48,130 nucleotides of DNA, taken from an uncultured Clostridia bacterium (GTDB lineage Bacteria; Bacillota; Clostridia; TANB77; CAG-508). Made by a program: the position numbers and the translations under genes. Positions 18,699 to 27,338 of the stretch are shown piece after piece. The first letter of the stretch is position 1. Each line of letters starts with the position of its first letter. The stretch lies in NCBI GenBank assembly GCA_948739805.1, contig CAPYID010000013.1, positions 1 through 48,130 on the forward strand, given 5' to 3'. The notes below the pieces were generated by a model. The model searched no databases, had not been told where the DNA came from, and saw nothing but the letters and a program-made list of their open reading frames with translations.

Positions 18699-19152
18699 TT
18701 ACCATTCAAATTTGAGCTTTATTAAAGATATATTTTTTCTTTCTATCTCTACAATTTCTTCTTGTTGTATGTAAATTTTATTATCATCATATTTATTTAA
18801 TATTCCTTCTATTTGCTTTTGATTGTTTATTGGCTTAAACAAATTTATTATAATTTCTTTGCCTATATTTTCCTCTAAATGTCTTTCTTTTCTTAAAACT
18901 CTTTCAACTCCTGGAGATGAAATTTCTAAAAAATATTGCTCTTTTATATAGTCTGCTTTGTCTATAATATCATTTATACCATTATTAACTTTTTCACAGT
19001 CATTTAAATCTATTCCGTTTTTCACTGTCTATGAATATTCTTAAGAAATAATCTTTCCCTTCTTTAGAATACTCTACATCATATAATTCATATCCGAGTT
19101 CTTTAATCTTAGGGAAAATTAGAGTTTCGACTTTTTCTTCAATATTTGCCAA
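18699..19152 (-). CDS. rimP: Ribosome maturation factor RimP, split by a +1 shift at CGG
   Basis: RimP is needed for 30S maturation. Reading from TTG 19152 (AAAGGAGG seven bases upstream) gives a good RimP N-terminus (IKELGYELYDVEYSKEGKDY, then LRIFIDSEK). Codon 46 is CGG (19017-19015), and frame 0 ends four codons later at TGA. Skipping the C continues as GIDLNDCEKV and FLEISSPGVERVL, the family's core. The fused protein is 150 residues, the usual length. No other lesion is present, and the operon position upstream of nusA is conserved. This points to a functional gene read by +1 frameshifting, or to a one-base assembly error. Annotated here as CDS with a shift. Confidence 0.88.
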
Positions 19153-19238
19153 TATATATCCTCCTTTGAATTTTATAGCAGATTTTAAATAGGCTTATGT
19201 ATTTCTTAAAATAGTACTATATTTTTATATTCATAATC

Positions 19239-19265
19239 AAAGGGTGGAATTTGCTTCCACCCTTT
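19239..19265 (-). terminator. Terminator after the flavoprotein gene
   Basis: AAAGGGTGGAA pairs with TTCCACCCTTT around five bases. It lies between the flavoprotein stop (19334) and the rimP start, separating the two transcripts. The rimP promoter should lie in 19160-19235, where a TATAAA-like hexamer is seen. Confidence 0.65.
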
Positions 19266-19333
19266 CTGTATTCTCATTTTGTATGAACCTATTATACTAT
19301 CTATTTCCGTAGTTGTCAAGAAGTTTTTATAAT

Positions 19334-20782
19334 TTAATTTTCTTTGCTTGCTAACACACGAGCCATTTGTACTCCACTGGCAGATGCCATTATTAATCCT
19401 CTTGTTAGTCCTCCTCCATCTCCTATTGAATATAGTCCTTCTATATTTGTTTTGAAGTCGTTGTCTATTATTAATTGGTTTGAATAGAATTTTATTTCTG
19501 CCGCATATAGTAAATTGTCTGGATGTGCAAATCCTGGTATTACTTTTTCCATTGCTTTTATAAATTCTAGTATATCTACCATTGTTCTATACCCTATTGC
19601 ATATGTAATGTCTCCTGCTATGGCTGTTTTTAGTGTTGGAATAACACTGTTGTTTTCTAATTCGTTTTGCCATGTTCTTTTTCCTTCTAATATATCGCCT
19701 AGTCTTTGCACTAATACATTCCCTTTTCCTAATTGATTCGCATTTTCTGCAATGTTCATTCCATATTTTATTGGCTCTTTGAATGGATTATTGAAATGGT
19801 GTGATGCCAGTAATGCTAAATTTGTGTTTTTACTTTTTCTGTCTTTATATGCATGTCCATTTACTAATGTTAAATTGTTGTCATATACTTCATTTGCTAC
19901 AAATCCACTTGGATTTTGACAGAATGTTCTTACTTTGTCTCCATATGGTGGTAAATATCCAACGAATTTTCCTTCATACATATATTTATTTACATCTTTC
20001 ATTACTTCATCTGGTAGTTCATATCTAACTCCAATATCTACTACTCCTGCTCTATTTTCAATTGAGTGTTTATCACACATTGTTGCGAGCCATTCTGCAC
20101 CCTTTCTTCCAATTCCTAAAACTATATTTTCTGAATATATCTTTTTTGTTTTTCCTGTATACCCTGATTTCTCTATTACTACACCTTTTGCATAACTATT
20201 TTCAATTATTAAGTCTTTTACATTTGTCTCAAACATTATTTCTATATTGTTTTCTAATAAATATTCTTCTATTTTTTTATATAGTTCATGGCTCTTTTCT
20301 GTACCCAAATGTCTTATTGGGCAATTGCATAATAGTATTCCATTCTCTCTTGCTCTATCCGAAATTTTTTTAATTTCCTCTAAGTTTTCTAGTCCCTCTA
20401 CTTTTGTATCCGCTCCAAATTTTAAGTATATATCATCTGCATAGAACATTAATTCTTTTGTTTTCTCTACTCCTAAATATTCTTGTAGACTTCCTCCAAC
20501 CTCTATGTGGTCATCATCTTTGTTTGGTAAAGTTAGCTTTCCATCTGAAAAAGCTCCTGCTCCTGAGAATCCACTTGTTATATTACAATATGGCTTACAT
20601 TTTACACATTTACCCGTTTTTTCTATTGGGCAATTTCTGTTTTCTACCTTTTTTCCCTGCTCTATCATTAATATCTTTTTATTTTTGTTTAATCCTAATT
20701 GTATTAATTCATATGCAGTAAAAGCACCACTTGGTCCTGCTCCAACTATTATTACATCATATTTTTCGTCTATTTTAATCAT
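19334..20782 (-). CDS. FAD-dependent oxidoreductase (COG2509-like)
   Basis: This is a 482-residue flavoprotein. VIIVGAGPSGAFTAYEL near residue 10 is the Rossmann FAD-binding GxGxxG. CPIEKTGKCVKCKPYCNITSGFSGAGAFSDGKL is a Cys-rich insert typical of this family of uncharacterised dehydrogenases, and LYSIGDGGGLTRGLIMASASGV near the end is the second FAD-binding segment. A metal or Fe-S site at the Cys cluster is possible but not established. AAAGGA lies immediately next to the ATG, an unusually tight spacing, with no better in-frame start. The substrate is unknown. Confidence 0.85.
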   Translation of the reverse strand: MIKIDEKYDVIIVGAGPSGAFTAYELIQLGLNKNKKILMIEQGKKVENRNCPIEKTGKCVKCKPYCNITSGFSGAGAFSDGKLTLPNKDDDHIEVGGSLQEYLGVEKTKELMFYADDIYLKFGADTKVEGLENLEEIKKISDRARENGILLCNCPIRHLGTEKSHELYKKIEEYLLENNIEIMFETNVKDLIIENSYAKGVVIEKSGYTGKTKKIYSENIVLGIGRKGAEWLATMCDKHSIENRAGVVDIGVRYELPDEVMKDVNKYMYEGKFVGYLPPYGDKVRTFCQNPSGFVANEVYDNNLTLVNGHAYKDRKSKNTNLALLASHHFNNPFKEPIKYGMNIAENANQLGKGNVLVQRLGDILEGKRTWQNELENNSVIPTLKTAIAGDITYAIGYRTMVDILEFIKAMEKVIPGFAHPDNLLYAAEIKFYSNQLIIDNDFKTNIEGLYSIGDGGGLTRGLIMASASGVQMARVLASKEN

Positions 20783-20826
20783 TCCTTTCTGGATTATTAT
20801 TTTTCTGTATATTCTTTTTTCTAATT

Positions 20827-20851
20827 ACGGACGAGCAATACTCTCCCCTAC
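20827..20851 (+). repeat. Degenerate CCCTACA-tailed repeat
   Basis: ACGGACGAGCAATACTCTCC followed by CCTAC: the same ends as the other copies, with a decayed dyad. It lies between asd and the flavoprotein gene. Confidence 0.5.
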
Positions 20852-20854
20852 TTT

Positions 20855-21862
20855 TTAGCCACCCATCAAATATTCCATAATTTGTATTGCATTAGTTGCT
20901 GCTCCTTTTCTTATGTTGTCCGCTACTACCCATAGGTTCACTCCGTTTTCTATGCTGTTATCTCTTCTTATTCTTCCAACATAAACTTCATCTGTTCCTG
21001 AAGCAATTGTTGCTATTGGATATATTTCATTTTTTATATCATCTTGAACTATTATTCCTTTTGAATTTTTTAATGTTTTTAATAGTTCATTATCATCAAA
21101 TTTATTTTCAAATTCTATGTTTATTGACTCACTATGTGAGTTCATTACAGGTACTCTTACTGTTGTTGCTGTTACTTTCAAATCTGGTCTATGCAAAATT
21201 TTTCGTGTTTCATTTATCATTTTTTCTTCTTCTTTTGTATATCCATTATCTAAGAATACATCTATATGAGGTAAACAGTTATTAAATATTTCATATTTAA
21301 ATTTTTCTAATTCATATTTATTTTTATTCTCAGAATTTCTAATTCCATTTTCTAAGTCATTTATTCCATGTTTTCCAGCTCCAGAAACAGCTTGATATGT
21401 AGAGTATACTATTCTTTTTATTTTATATTTATCCTCTAATGGTTTTAATGCTACTACTGCTTGAATTGTAGAACAATTTGGGTTTGCTATTATACCATGA
21501 TGTTTTTTTGCATCTTCTATATTTACTTCTGGTACTACTAATGGCACATCTTCGTGCATTCTAAATGCACTACTATTGTCTATTACTATACATCCTTTAC
21601 TTACAGCGACTGGAGAATATTTTTTAGAGGTTTCTCCTCCAGCGGAAAATAATGCAAAATCAAATTTTTCATCAAATGAATCTTCTTTTAATTCTTTAAT
21701 CTCATACTCTTTATTCATAAATTCTATCTTTTTTCCAGCAGATTTTTTTGATGCAAAAAATACATATTCATATATTGGAAGCCTTTTCTCCTCTAATACC
21801 TTTCTCATCATTTCGCCTACGACCCCTGTTGCACCTACGACTGCAATTTTATACTCTCTCAT
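20855..21862 (-). CDS. asd: Aspartate-semialdehyde dehydrogenase
   Basis: This enzyme reduces aspartyl phosphate to aspartate semialdehyde with NADPH, the branch point to lysine/diaminopimelate, threonine and methionine. The 335 residues show the NADP-binding start VVGATGVVGEMM, the SAGGETSKKYSP loop, the catalytic Cys motif IIANPNCSTIQAV, and RVPVMNSHSESI with the family's substrate-binding region. AGAAAGGG lies upstream. It stands alone on its strand here rather than with other lysine genes. Confidence 0.95.
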   Translation of the reverse strand: MREYKIAVVGATGVVGEMMRKVLEEKRLPIYEYVFFASKKSAGKKIEFMNKEYEIKELKEDSFDEKFDFALFSAGGETSKKYSPVAVSKGCIVIDNSSAFRMHEDVPLVVPEVNIEDAKKHHGIIANPNCSTIQAVVALKPLEDKYKIKRIVYSTYQAVSGAGKHGINDLENGIRNSENKNKYELEKFKYEIFNNCLPHIDVFLDNGYTKEEEKMINETRKILHRPDLKVTATTVRVPVMNSHSESINIEFENKFDDNELLKTLKNSKGIIVQDDIKNEIYPIATIASGTDEVYVGRIRRDNSIENGVNLWVVADNIRKGAATNAIQIMEYLMGG

Positions 21863-21970
21863 TATTTATCACCCTTTCTTTTTCAATTTTGTAACCAAAT
21901 TCTTTAAAATGAATAGTATATAACATAACAAATGAAATGCAGAACAATTTTTTATAGGAGGTTGTAAGAA

Positions 21971-22072
21971 ATGAACAATTGTTGCTCAAATAATAGTGAA
22001 ATTTTATGGTTCATTATTCTATTCCTACTACTATTTTGTTGCGGTTGTGGTAACAGATGTTGTTGTGACTAA
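21971..22072 (+). CDS. Tiny Cys-rich membrane peptide, copy 1
   Basis: This 33-residue peptide has a polar Asn/Cys head, a hydrophobic stretch (ILWFIILFLLLF) and a tail dense in Cys and Gly (CCGCGNRCCCD). AGGAGG lies ten bases upstream. The layout recalls the small YjcZ/YjcZ-like sporulation peptides of Firmicutes, but the Cys content is higher and family membership is an inference. A second such gene follows 86 bp downstream in the same direction. Both run against the surrounding minus-strand genes. Confidence 0.6.
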   Translation: MNNCCSNNSEILWFIILFLLLFCCGCGNRCCCD

Positions 22073-22158
22073 TGCAAAATAAGTAATTATTTCTTTTTAT
22101 CAATCCACTCTAAAAAAAGAGTTGGAAAATACTTAAAACGAACAAGGAGGTGAATGTA

Positions 22159-22299
22159 ATGCCAGAAAATAGATGTTGCGGTGGTGGATGTGGCGGATTT
22201 GGATTCGGCGGTGATTGCTGCTGGATAATAATCCTAATAATCTTACTATTCTGTTGTTGTGGAAACAATAACAATAATGGTTGTGGATGCGGTTGCTAA
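22159..22299 (+). CDS. Tiny Cys/Gly-rich membrane peptide, copy 2
   Basis: This 46-residue peptide has a Cys/Gly-rich head (RCCGGGCGGFGFGGDCCW), a hydrophobic segment (IIILIILLF) and a tail ending in NGCGCGC. AAGGAGGTG is the ribosome site. Eleven of 46 residues are Cys. With the neighbour at 21971 it forms a pair of metal- or disulphide-capable membrane peptides; a spore-coat or membrane-microdomain role is only a guess. Confidence 0.6.
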   Translation: MPENRCCGGGCGGFGFGGDCCWIIILIILLFCCCGNNNNNGCGCGC

Positions 22300-22313
22300 T
22301 ATGATACTACTCA

Positions 22314-22337
22314 GGGCACGTTGCAACGTGCCCTACA
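22314..22337 (+). repeat. CCCTACA-tailed dyad repeat
   Basis: GGGCACGTTGCAACGTGCCC plus TACA is a perfect 20-bp palindrome with the family tail. It is followed at ~22361-22395 by half of a nested-palindrome element (AACGCAAGATGCTGATTAT), which recurs inverted at 28661-28690. Confidence 0.75.
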
Positions 22338-22394
22338 ATAATTTGGTTAACAAAGAGCAGTCTAACAACGCAAGATGCTGATTATTTTTGAAAC

Positions 22395-23667
22395 TTAATT
22401 TTCCCAATCAAAATACCAATCTAAAATTCTAACCCTATCTCCTTGTTTTACACCCATTTCCTTTAATTTACTATCTATACCTAATTCTATTAATTGTTTA
22501 TGAAAATAATGCATTGATTCTCTATCTTGTATATTTACTCTACCCATTAATCTCTCAGCAGCAGGTCCTGTAACTAAGTATTCGCCTTTTTCCTTTATTA
22601 TATCAAATTCATCTTTTCTTTCTTTTAATGTATACACTATTTTTTCTTCTTGAACTAACTCTTCTTTTGGCAATTTTTTTAATTCTTGTGATACATATTG
22701 TATTAATTCTTTTACTCCCTCACCTGTAGCAGATGAAATTTTAAATAATTTAATATTTTCTTTCCCAGCAATTTTTTCTAATTCCTCATAATTTGTATTA
22801 TCCTGTGCCAAATCTGATTTTGTAGCAACTATTATTTGTTTTTTGCTTGCCAATTTTTCACTATACTTTTTTAATTCTTTGTTAATTATATAATAACTTT
22901 CTTCTGGAGACTTTTCAGCTGTATCTGAGACATCTACAAAGTGTAACAATAATCTTGTTCTTTCGACATGTCTTAAAAATTGAAGCCCTAGCCCTACTCC
23001 TTCACTTGCTCCTTCTATAATTCCTGGAATATCTGCAATTACAAAACCATCTCCATATTCTGTTTTTACAACTCCTAAATTAGGATTTATAGTTGTGAAA
23101 TTATAGTTTGCAATTTTAGGTGTGGCAGATGTTACAACAGATAAAAACGTAGATTTTCCTACATTGGGAAATCCTAATAGTCCAACATCTGCTAATAGTT
23201 TTAATTCTAGTATTACTTCTTTTTCTATACCTTTTTCTCCATCTTGAGCAAATCTTGGTGCTTGACGTGTTGAAGTTGCAAAATGTGCATTTCCTTTTCC
23301 TCCAATTCCTCCTGGTGCAATAAGTTCTACTTGTCCGAGCTTGTGATAAATCTGCTACTACTCTACCAGTTTCAACATCTTTTACTATTGTTCCTTGTGG
23401 TACTTTTACATATAAATCTTCTCCACTTTTTCCATAACGGTGACTTCCTTCACCGTCTTGTCCATTTTGAGCATTGAATTTTCTTTTATACCTAAAGTCT
23501 ATTAGTGTATTCATGTCTTTATCTACAATAAAATATATGTCTCCACCTTTTCCGCCATCTCCTCCATCTGGTCCACCTGCTGCTACATATTTTTCTCTTC
23601 TAAAAGTTATTGCACCATTTCCACCGTTTCCAGATTTTATAGTTATTTTGGCATAATCTGTAAACAT
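22395..23667 (-). CDS. obgE: Obg-family GTPase, split by a +1 shift at CGG
   Basis: This is an essential ribosome-assembly GTPase in bacteria studied. From ATG 23667 (AAAGGGGGG upstream) frame 0 gives the Gly-rich Obg fold (NGGNGAITFRREKYVAAGGP). At codon 111, CGG (23337-23335), the frame goes wrong. Skipping the C continues GQVELIAPGGIGGKGN, the G1 loop GFPNVGKST, G3 DIPGIIEGA, a TKSD G4, SSATGEG G5 and the C-terminal OCT domain (VTGPAAERLMGRVNIQD). The total is 423 residues, the normal length, with no other lesion over 1270 bp. An essential gene with one exact lesion argues for recoding or for a one-base error, not decay. A different placement of the extra base (at 23343) would also restore frame, so the CGG position is inferred. 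Confidence 0.88.
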
Positions 23668-23703
23668 TTAAATTCCCCCCTTTCCATAATATTAAATTCA
23701 TAT

Positions 23704-23757
23704 AAGGGCACAGTGGTGTCTTTCCTTCAATGTATTCCCCAAAAACGTTGTCCCTAC
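23704..23757 (+). repeat. Degenerate CCCTACA-tailed repeat
   Basis: AGGGCACAGTGGTGTC through GTTGTCCCTACA: the outer ends match the short family and the interior is expanded and decayed. It lies between obgE and trpS. Confidence 0.5.
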
Positions 23758-23768
23758 AATACTGTTTT

Positions 23769-24779
23769 TTATTTTGTAAAATAGTCTAACATCATAGCCT
23801 TTTTTACTTTTTGCATAGTATCTTTAGCTTCTTTTCTTGCTTTTTCTGTACCTTCTATTAATATCTTATCTACTATTTCTGGATGTTCTTCATAATACTT
23901 TCTTTTTTCTCTTATAGGTTGTAGTTCTTTATTTATATTGTTTGCCAGTTGTTTTTTGCATGCTACACATCCTCTTAGTCCTTTTCTACATTCTTCACAT
24001 ACTGCTTTACATTCTTCTTCTGTACTAAATAATTTATGATAATATGAAACCATACATATATCAGGATTTCCTAAATCGTCTTTTTTTATTCTATTAGGAT
24101 CTGTTACTGCATTCATAACTTTTTTATTTACTTCTGCTTCTGTATCTGATAGATAAATAGCATTACCAAGCGATTTTCCCATTTTTTCATTTCCATCTAG
24201 TCCTTTTATTCTTTTTTCATTAGATAAAACTGCTTCTGGTTCAATTAAGATATCTCCATATATACTGTTAAATTTTCTAACAATCTCTCTACATTGCTCA
24301 ATTAATGGTAATTGGTCTTCTCCAACAGGTACTAATTCTCCACCAAATGTAGTTATATCTGCTGCTTGACTTACTGGATATCCTAAAAATCCATATGTTA
24401 CACTTTCTCCAAATAGTTCCTTTTTTTGTGCTATTTCTGTTTTTACTGTTGGATTTCTTTGTAAACGTGCAATTGTAACTAAATTTGAATAATATATAGT
24501 TAGTTCTGCTGTTTCTGGTATCATTGATTGTATATATATAGTTGTTTTATTAGGGTCAATTCCAACTGATAAATAGTCCATCGCTACTTCTCTTACATTT
24601 TTTCTAACTTTTTCTGGATTATTAAAATTATCTGTTAATGCCTGTACATCTGCTATTAATATATATTGGTCATACCCTTCATTTTGCATTTTTACTCTAT
24701 TTTTTAAAGAGCCAAAATAATGTCCTATATGTAGTTTTCCTGTTGGTCTATCTCCTGTTAATATTCTTTTTTTTGCCAT
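23769..24779 (-). CDS. trpS: Tryptophanyl-tRNA synthetase
   Basis: This enzyme charges tRNA-Trp. The 336 residues are typical for the class Ic enzyme. TGDRPTGKLHIGHYFGSL carries the HIGH motif, GNEKMGKSLGNAI the KMSKS-equivalent, and a Cys cluster (CKAVCEECRKGLRGCVACK, residues ~255-275) lies near the C-terminus as in several clostridial TrpRS. GGAGG precedes the ATG. No T-box is visible upstream; rpiB ends only 27 bp before. Confidence 0.95.
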   Translation of the reverse strand: MAKKRILTGDRPTGKLHIGHYFGSLKNRVKMQNEGYDQYILIADVQALTDNFNNPEKVRKNVREVAMDYLSVGIDPNKTTIYIQSMIPETAELTIYYSNLVTIARLQRNPTVKTEIAQKKELFGESVTYGFLGYPVSQAADITTFGGELVPVGEDQLPLIEQCREIVRKFNSIYGDILIEPEAVLSNEKRIKGLDGNEKMGKSLGNAIYLSDTEAEVNKKVMNAVTDPNRIKKDDLGNPDICMVSYYHKLFSTEEECKAVCEECRKGLRGCVACKKQLANNINKELQPIREKRKYYEEHPEIVDKILIEGTEKARKEAKDTMQKVKKAMMLDYFTK

Positions 24780-24805
24780 AACTAACCTCCATTCTAGTAT
24801 TTAGA

Positions 24806-25252
24806 CTATTTCATGTTTTTATTTTCTATTTCTGAAATTAAATTTACTCTTTCAGCATGTCTTCCACCTTCAAATGGTGTAGCTAAAAACATTCTTACAA
24901 TGCAAATAGCTTCATTTACACTTATATAGTCAGCACCTAAACCTAAAATATTTGCATCATTATGCATTCTTGAAAATTTAGCTGTTGTTTCATTATAACA
25001 TGGTGCACATCTTACTCCTTTAAATTTGTTTGCAACTATTGACATTCCTATCCCTGACCTGCAAATTAATATTCCTGTTTCTGCTTGTTTGTTTTGTACC
25101 TTTTTAGCAACTTTTTCTGCAAATTCAGGATAATTAACACTTTTTTCTGAATTTGCTCCAACATCTTCATATTCTATTCCCGCTTCTTCAAAATATTTTT
25201 TTACTTCCTCCTTTAATTTATATCCTCCATGATCACTACCTATTACTACCAT
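24806..25252 (-). CDS. rpiB: Ribose-5-phosphate isomerase B
   Basis: This enzyme interconverts ribose-5-phosphate and ribulose-5-phosphate (RpiB/LacAB family). The 148 residues show GSDHGGYKLKEEV at the N-terminus, ILICRSGIGMSIVANK around the active-site Cys, and RMHNDANILGLGA. The residue after the active-site Cys is Arg (AGG), where many family members have Gly. AGAAAGGAAG lies upstream. It is close upstream of trpS and likely shares its transcript. Confidence 0.93.
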   Translation of the reverse strand: MVVIGSDHGGYKLKEEVKKYFEEAGIEYEDVGANSEKSVNYPEFAEKVAKKVQNKQAETGILICRSGIGMSIVANKFKGVRCAPCYNETTAKFSRMHNDANILGLGADYISVNEAICIVRMFLATPFEGGRHAERVNLISEIENKNMK

Positions 25253-25281
25253 AAATTTTCTTCCTTTCTTTTCTTTAATTT

Positions 25282-25614
25282 CTAATTATTAAACACAATA
25301 CCATCAATACAATTATCATAAATGAATTGTTTTATTTTACAATTATCATTTGTACTATAAAAGTTTGATAGTAAAATATTAAATTCTTTATCAATATTGT
25401 TTATTACATATTTCCAAGCATCTCTTAAATTTAATATACATTGTATTTCATCTACTTTTAAGTCAGGAACATTTACTCCTTCTAGTATGGTTTTTGTTTG
25501 AGGAAATGTTATATTTAAACCTTCCATTCTTGCATTTGAATAAACATTATCTACTAAATTTCTCTTTGCTAAGAATATATTTTGTTCTATTGTTAATTTA
25601 TATTTATTCTGCAT
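25282..25614 (-). pseudogene. Truncated Fic-family protein (N-terminal part only)
   Basis: These 110 residues match the N-terminal region of a Fic-family protein (EQNIFLAKRNLVDNVYSNAR, EGLNITFPQTKTILEGVNV, IQCILNLRDAWKYV). After that the sequence runs out of similarity and stops, with no HPFxxGN catalytic motif and no downstream continuation. A full Fic protein transfers AMP or related groups to target proteins; this product cannot. AGAAAGGAATG precedes the ATG, so a short protein may still be made. Confidence 0.65.
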
Positions 25615-25648
25615 ATATTTTTTTCATTCCTTTCTAATGGTCAAACCA

Positions 25649-25690
25649 ATTTTGAAAAAGAATTAGTATATTGCTGATTGCTTTTCAAAC
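25649..25690 (-). repeat. Mini nested-palindrome element
   Basis: TTTTGAAAA and TTTTCAAA arms flank AATTAGTATATTGC. The left half matches the revcomp of the right end of the large element at 28655-28779 (AATTAGTATATTGCTAGGCA), but the inner ~80 bp hairpin is absent. It looks like the short form of that family. Confidence 0.5.
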
Positions 25691-25779
25691 TTTTTTCTTT
25701 TCTATGAAAAATTTATTATTTTCAAACATATATGCAAAGTATATCATATATTTATATTCTTTACAATATAATTTTTAGT

Positions 25780-26841
25780 ATGAAAAGAAGAAGTTTTAAA
25801 TTTATATTATTTTCTGTAAAAGAAAATTTATTATCAATTATTTTTGTTTTATTTACAATATCACTTGTGGTATTTTCAAAGTCTAACTTGTCTGCTGCAA
25901 AAACTGGTCTATCGTTATGGGCAAACTCTGTTGTTCCATCACTTTTTCCGTTTTTTATTGCAACAGAGCTTTTAAGTTATACTAATGTAATTTCTACACT
26001 TGGAACTCGTCTAAATTTCTTGATGAGACCTTTATTTAATGTTCCTGGTGAAGGTTCTTTCCCTTTTATCATGGGAATAATTAGCGGATATCCAACAGGT
26101 GCAAAAATAGTTTCTAAGTTTAAAAATGATGGTATCTGCACATCTGTTGAGGCTGAACGTCTTTTGGCTTTTACTAATAATTCAGGTCCTCTTTTTATTA
26201 TTGGAACTGTTGGTATATCCCTTTTTGGTGATTTTCAAGTTGGTATATTGCTTTTGATTACACATATATTGGCATGTATTACAGTTGGTATTATTTTTAG
26301 ATTTTGGAAATATGATAAATCACATAAGGCTTCATCAAAATATGTGTCTAATGGTTCTAGTAGTTCATCTGCTAACATAAGTAGTTTAGGGAAAATATTA
26401 GGCGCAAGTATTACAAGTGCAACTCGTACTGTAGTTCTTATTGGTGGTTTTGTTGTACTTTTTAGTGTAATTATTTCTATTGTGAATAGTAGTGGTATTT
26501 TAGATTTATTTTGTAAACTTATTAATCCCTGTCTAAGAATTCTAAATATAGATTCTAGATTTTCCTCTGGACTAATAAGTGGCATTATTGAACTTACAAA
26601 TGGTGTGAGTATTATATCTTCTATCTCTGTAAAAGCTATTTCTACTAATATTATATTTTGTGCATTTTTACTTGGTTTTGGTGGTATTTCTGTAGTTTTA
26701 CAAGTATTTAGTATAGTTTCAGAGGCTGGTATCTCAATAAAGCCCTATATTTGGGGAAAATTGTTACAGGGAGTTTTTGCTGCATTATATACTTACTTAA
26801 TTATGAGTAATTTTCAAATTTTTAATCTGGATTTAATTTAA
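25780..26841 (+). CDS. ylbJ: Sporulation integral membrane protein YlbJ
   Basis: This 353-residue polytopic membrane protein has at least eight hydrophobic segments and the nucleoside-recognition/Gate-like pattern (WANSVVPSLFPFFIATELL, IMGIISGYPTGAKI, LAFTNNSGPLFIIGTVG, SGIIELTNG). In B. subtilis, ylbJ is a mother-cell gene needed for heat-resistant spores. The start at 25780 is the first Met that fits the family; no ribosome site is visible, though TATAAT sits only ~10 bp upstream, so translation may be leaderless or begin elsewhere. It overlaps the end of the convergent 26838-27194 gene by four bases. Confidence 0.85.
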   Translation: MKRRSFKFILFSVKENLLSIIFVLFTISLVVFSKSNLSAAKTGLSLWANSVVPSLFPFFIATELLSYTNVISTLGTRLNFLMRPLFNVPGEGSFPFIMGIISGYPTGAKIVSKFKNDGICTSVEAERLLAFTNNSGPLFIIGTVGISLFGDFQVGILLLITHILACITVGIIFRFWKYDKSHKASSKYVSNGSSSSSANISSLGKILGASITSATRTVVLIGGFVVLFSVIISIVNSSGILDLFCKLINPCLRILNIDSRFSSGLISGIIELTNGVSIISSISVKAISTNIIFCAFLLGFGGISVVLQVFSIVSEAGISIKPYIWGKLLQGVFAALYTYLIMSNFQIFNLDLI

Positions 26842-27194
26842 TATCTTCTGTATCTAGTATTACATCCACATGATGAATTATTATCTAAGTTTTGAGTGTT
26901 TAATGTGGTATTAATACTATTTACAGTTGTACAGTTTGTTGTATGATTACAATTATTATCTCTTATAAGTCTTAAAATTAGTCTTGTGATTATTGCTGAT
27001 ATAAATGCAAGAATTGTATATAGGATGGCAAATATTAGGAAATTTGCATCGAAAAATGCAAATGTAACAACTAGATATATAGCAAAAAATATAGCTGCTA
27101 CTTTTATAGGGCAATGTAATATGGTTTCAAATACACTTGCGAGTATAATGGTTGCTATTGGTAATGCAAATAATAACAATAATAAATTAGTCAT
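26838..27194 (-). CDS. Small membrane protein (DUF2651-like)
   Basis: This 118-residue protein has three hydrophobic segments (MTNLLLLLFALPIATII, IFFAIYLVVTFAFF, LIFAILYTILAFISAI) and a polar, Asn/Thr/Cys-rich tail. The layout resembles the YbeF/DUF2651 family; this is a tentative match. AAAGGAGA lies upstream. It converges on ylbJ with a four-base overlap of stops. Confidence 0.6.
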   Translation of the reverse strand: MTNLLLLLFALPIATIILASVFETILHCPIKVAAIFFAIYLVVTFAFFDANFLIFAILYTILAFISAIITRLILRLIRDNNCNHTTNCTTVNSINTTLNTQNLDNNSSCGCNTRYRRY

Positions 27195-27287
27195 ATATAT
27201 GTATCTCCTTTATTTTTCAATTTTATATATATTATTCGGTTTATGAAAATTTGTTACAAAGAAAATTTCGCAATTCATATATTAAAA

Positions 27288-27319
27288 CACCCAGAGGTTG
27301 CATATGCAACCTCTGGGTG
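27288..27319 (-). terminator. Perfect palindromic terminator
   Basis: CACCCAGAGGTTGCA pairs perfectly with TGCAACCTCTGGGTG. On the minus strand TTTT follows, and on the plus strand AACTTTTTT. It ends the interrupted ORF at 27339-27779 and is far more GC-rich than its surroundings. Confidence 0.8.
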
Positions 27320-27338
27320 AACTTTTTTGGATTTAAAG

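Noticed and set aside
23331..23345. Ordinary gene decay of obgE, rimP and truA
   Set aside because: Each gene has one lesion only, all of the same type and sequence, with normal length and motifs otherwise, and obg is essential wherever tested.
25049..25066. Arg (AGG) beside the active Cys of RpiB as a sign of AGG reassignment
   Set aside because: AGG is used elsewhere without problems and Arg at this place probably occurs in some relatives; one residue is not evidence.
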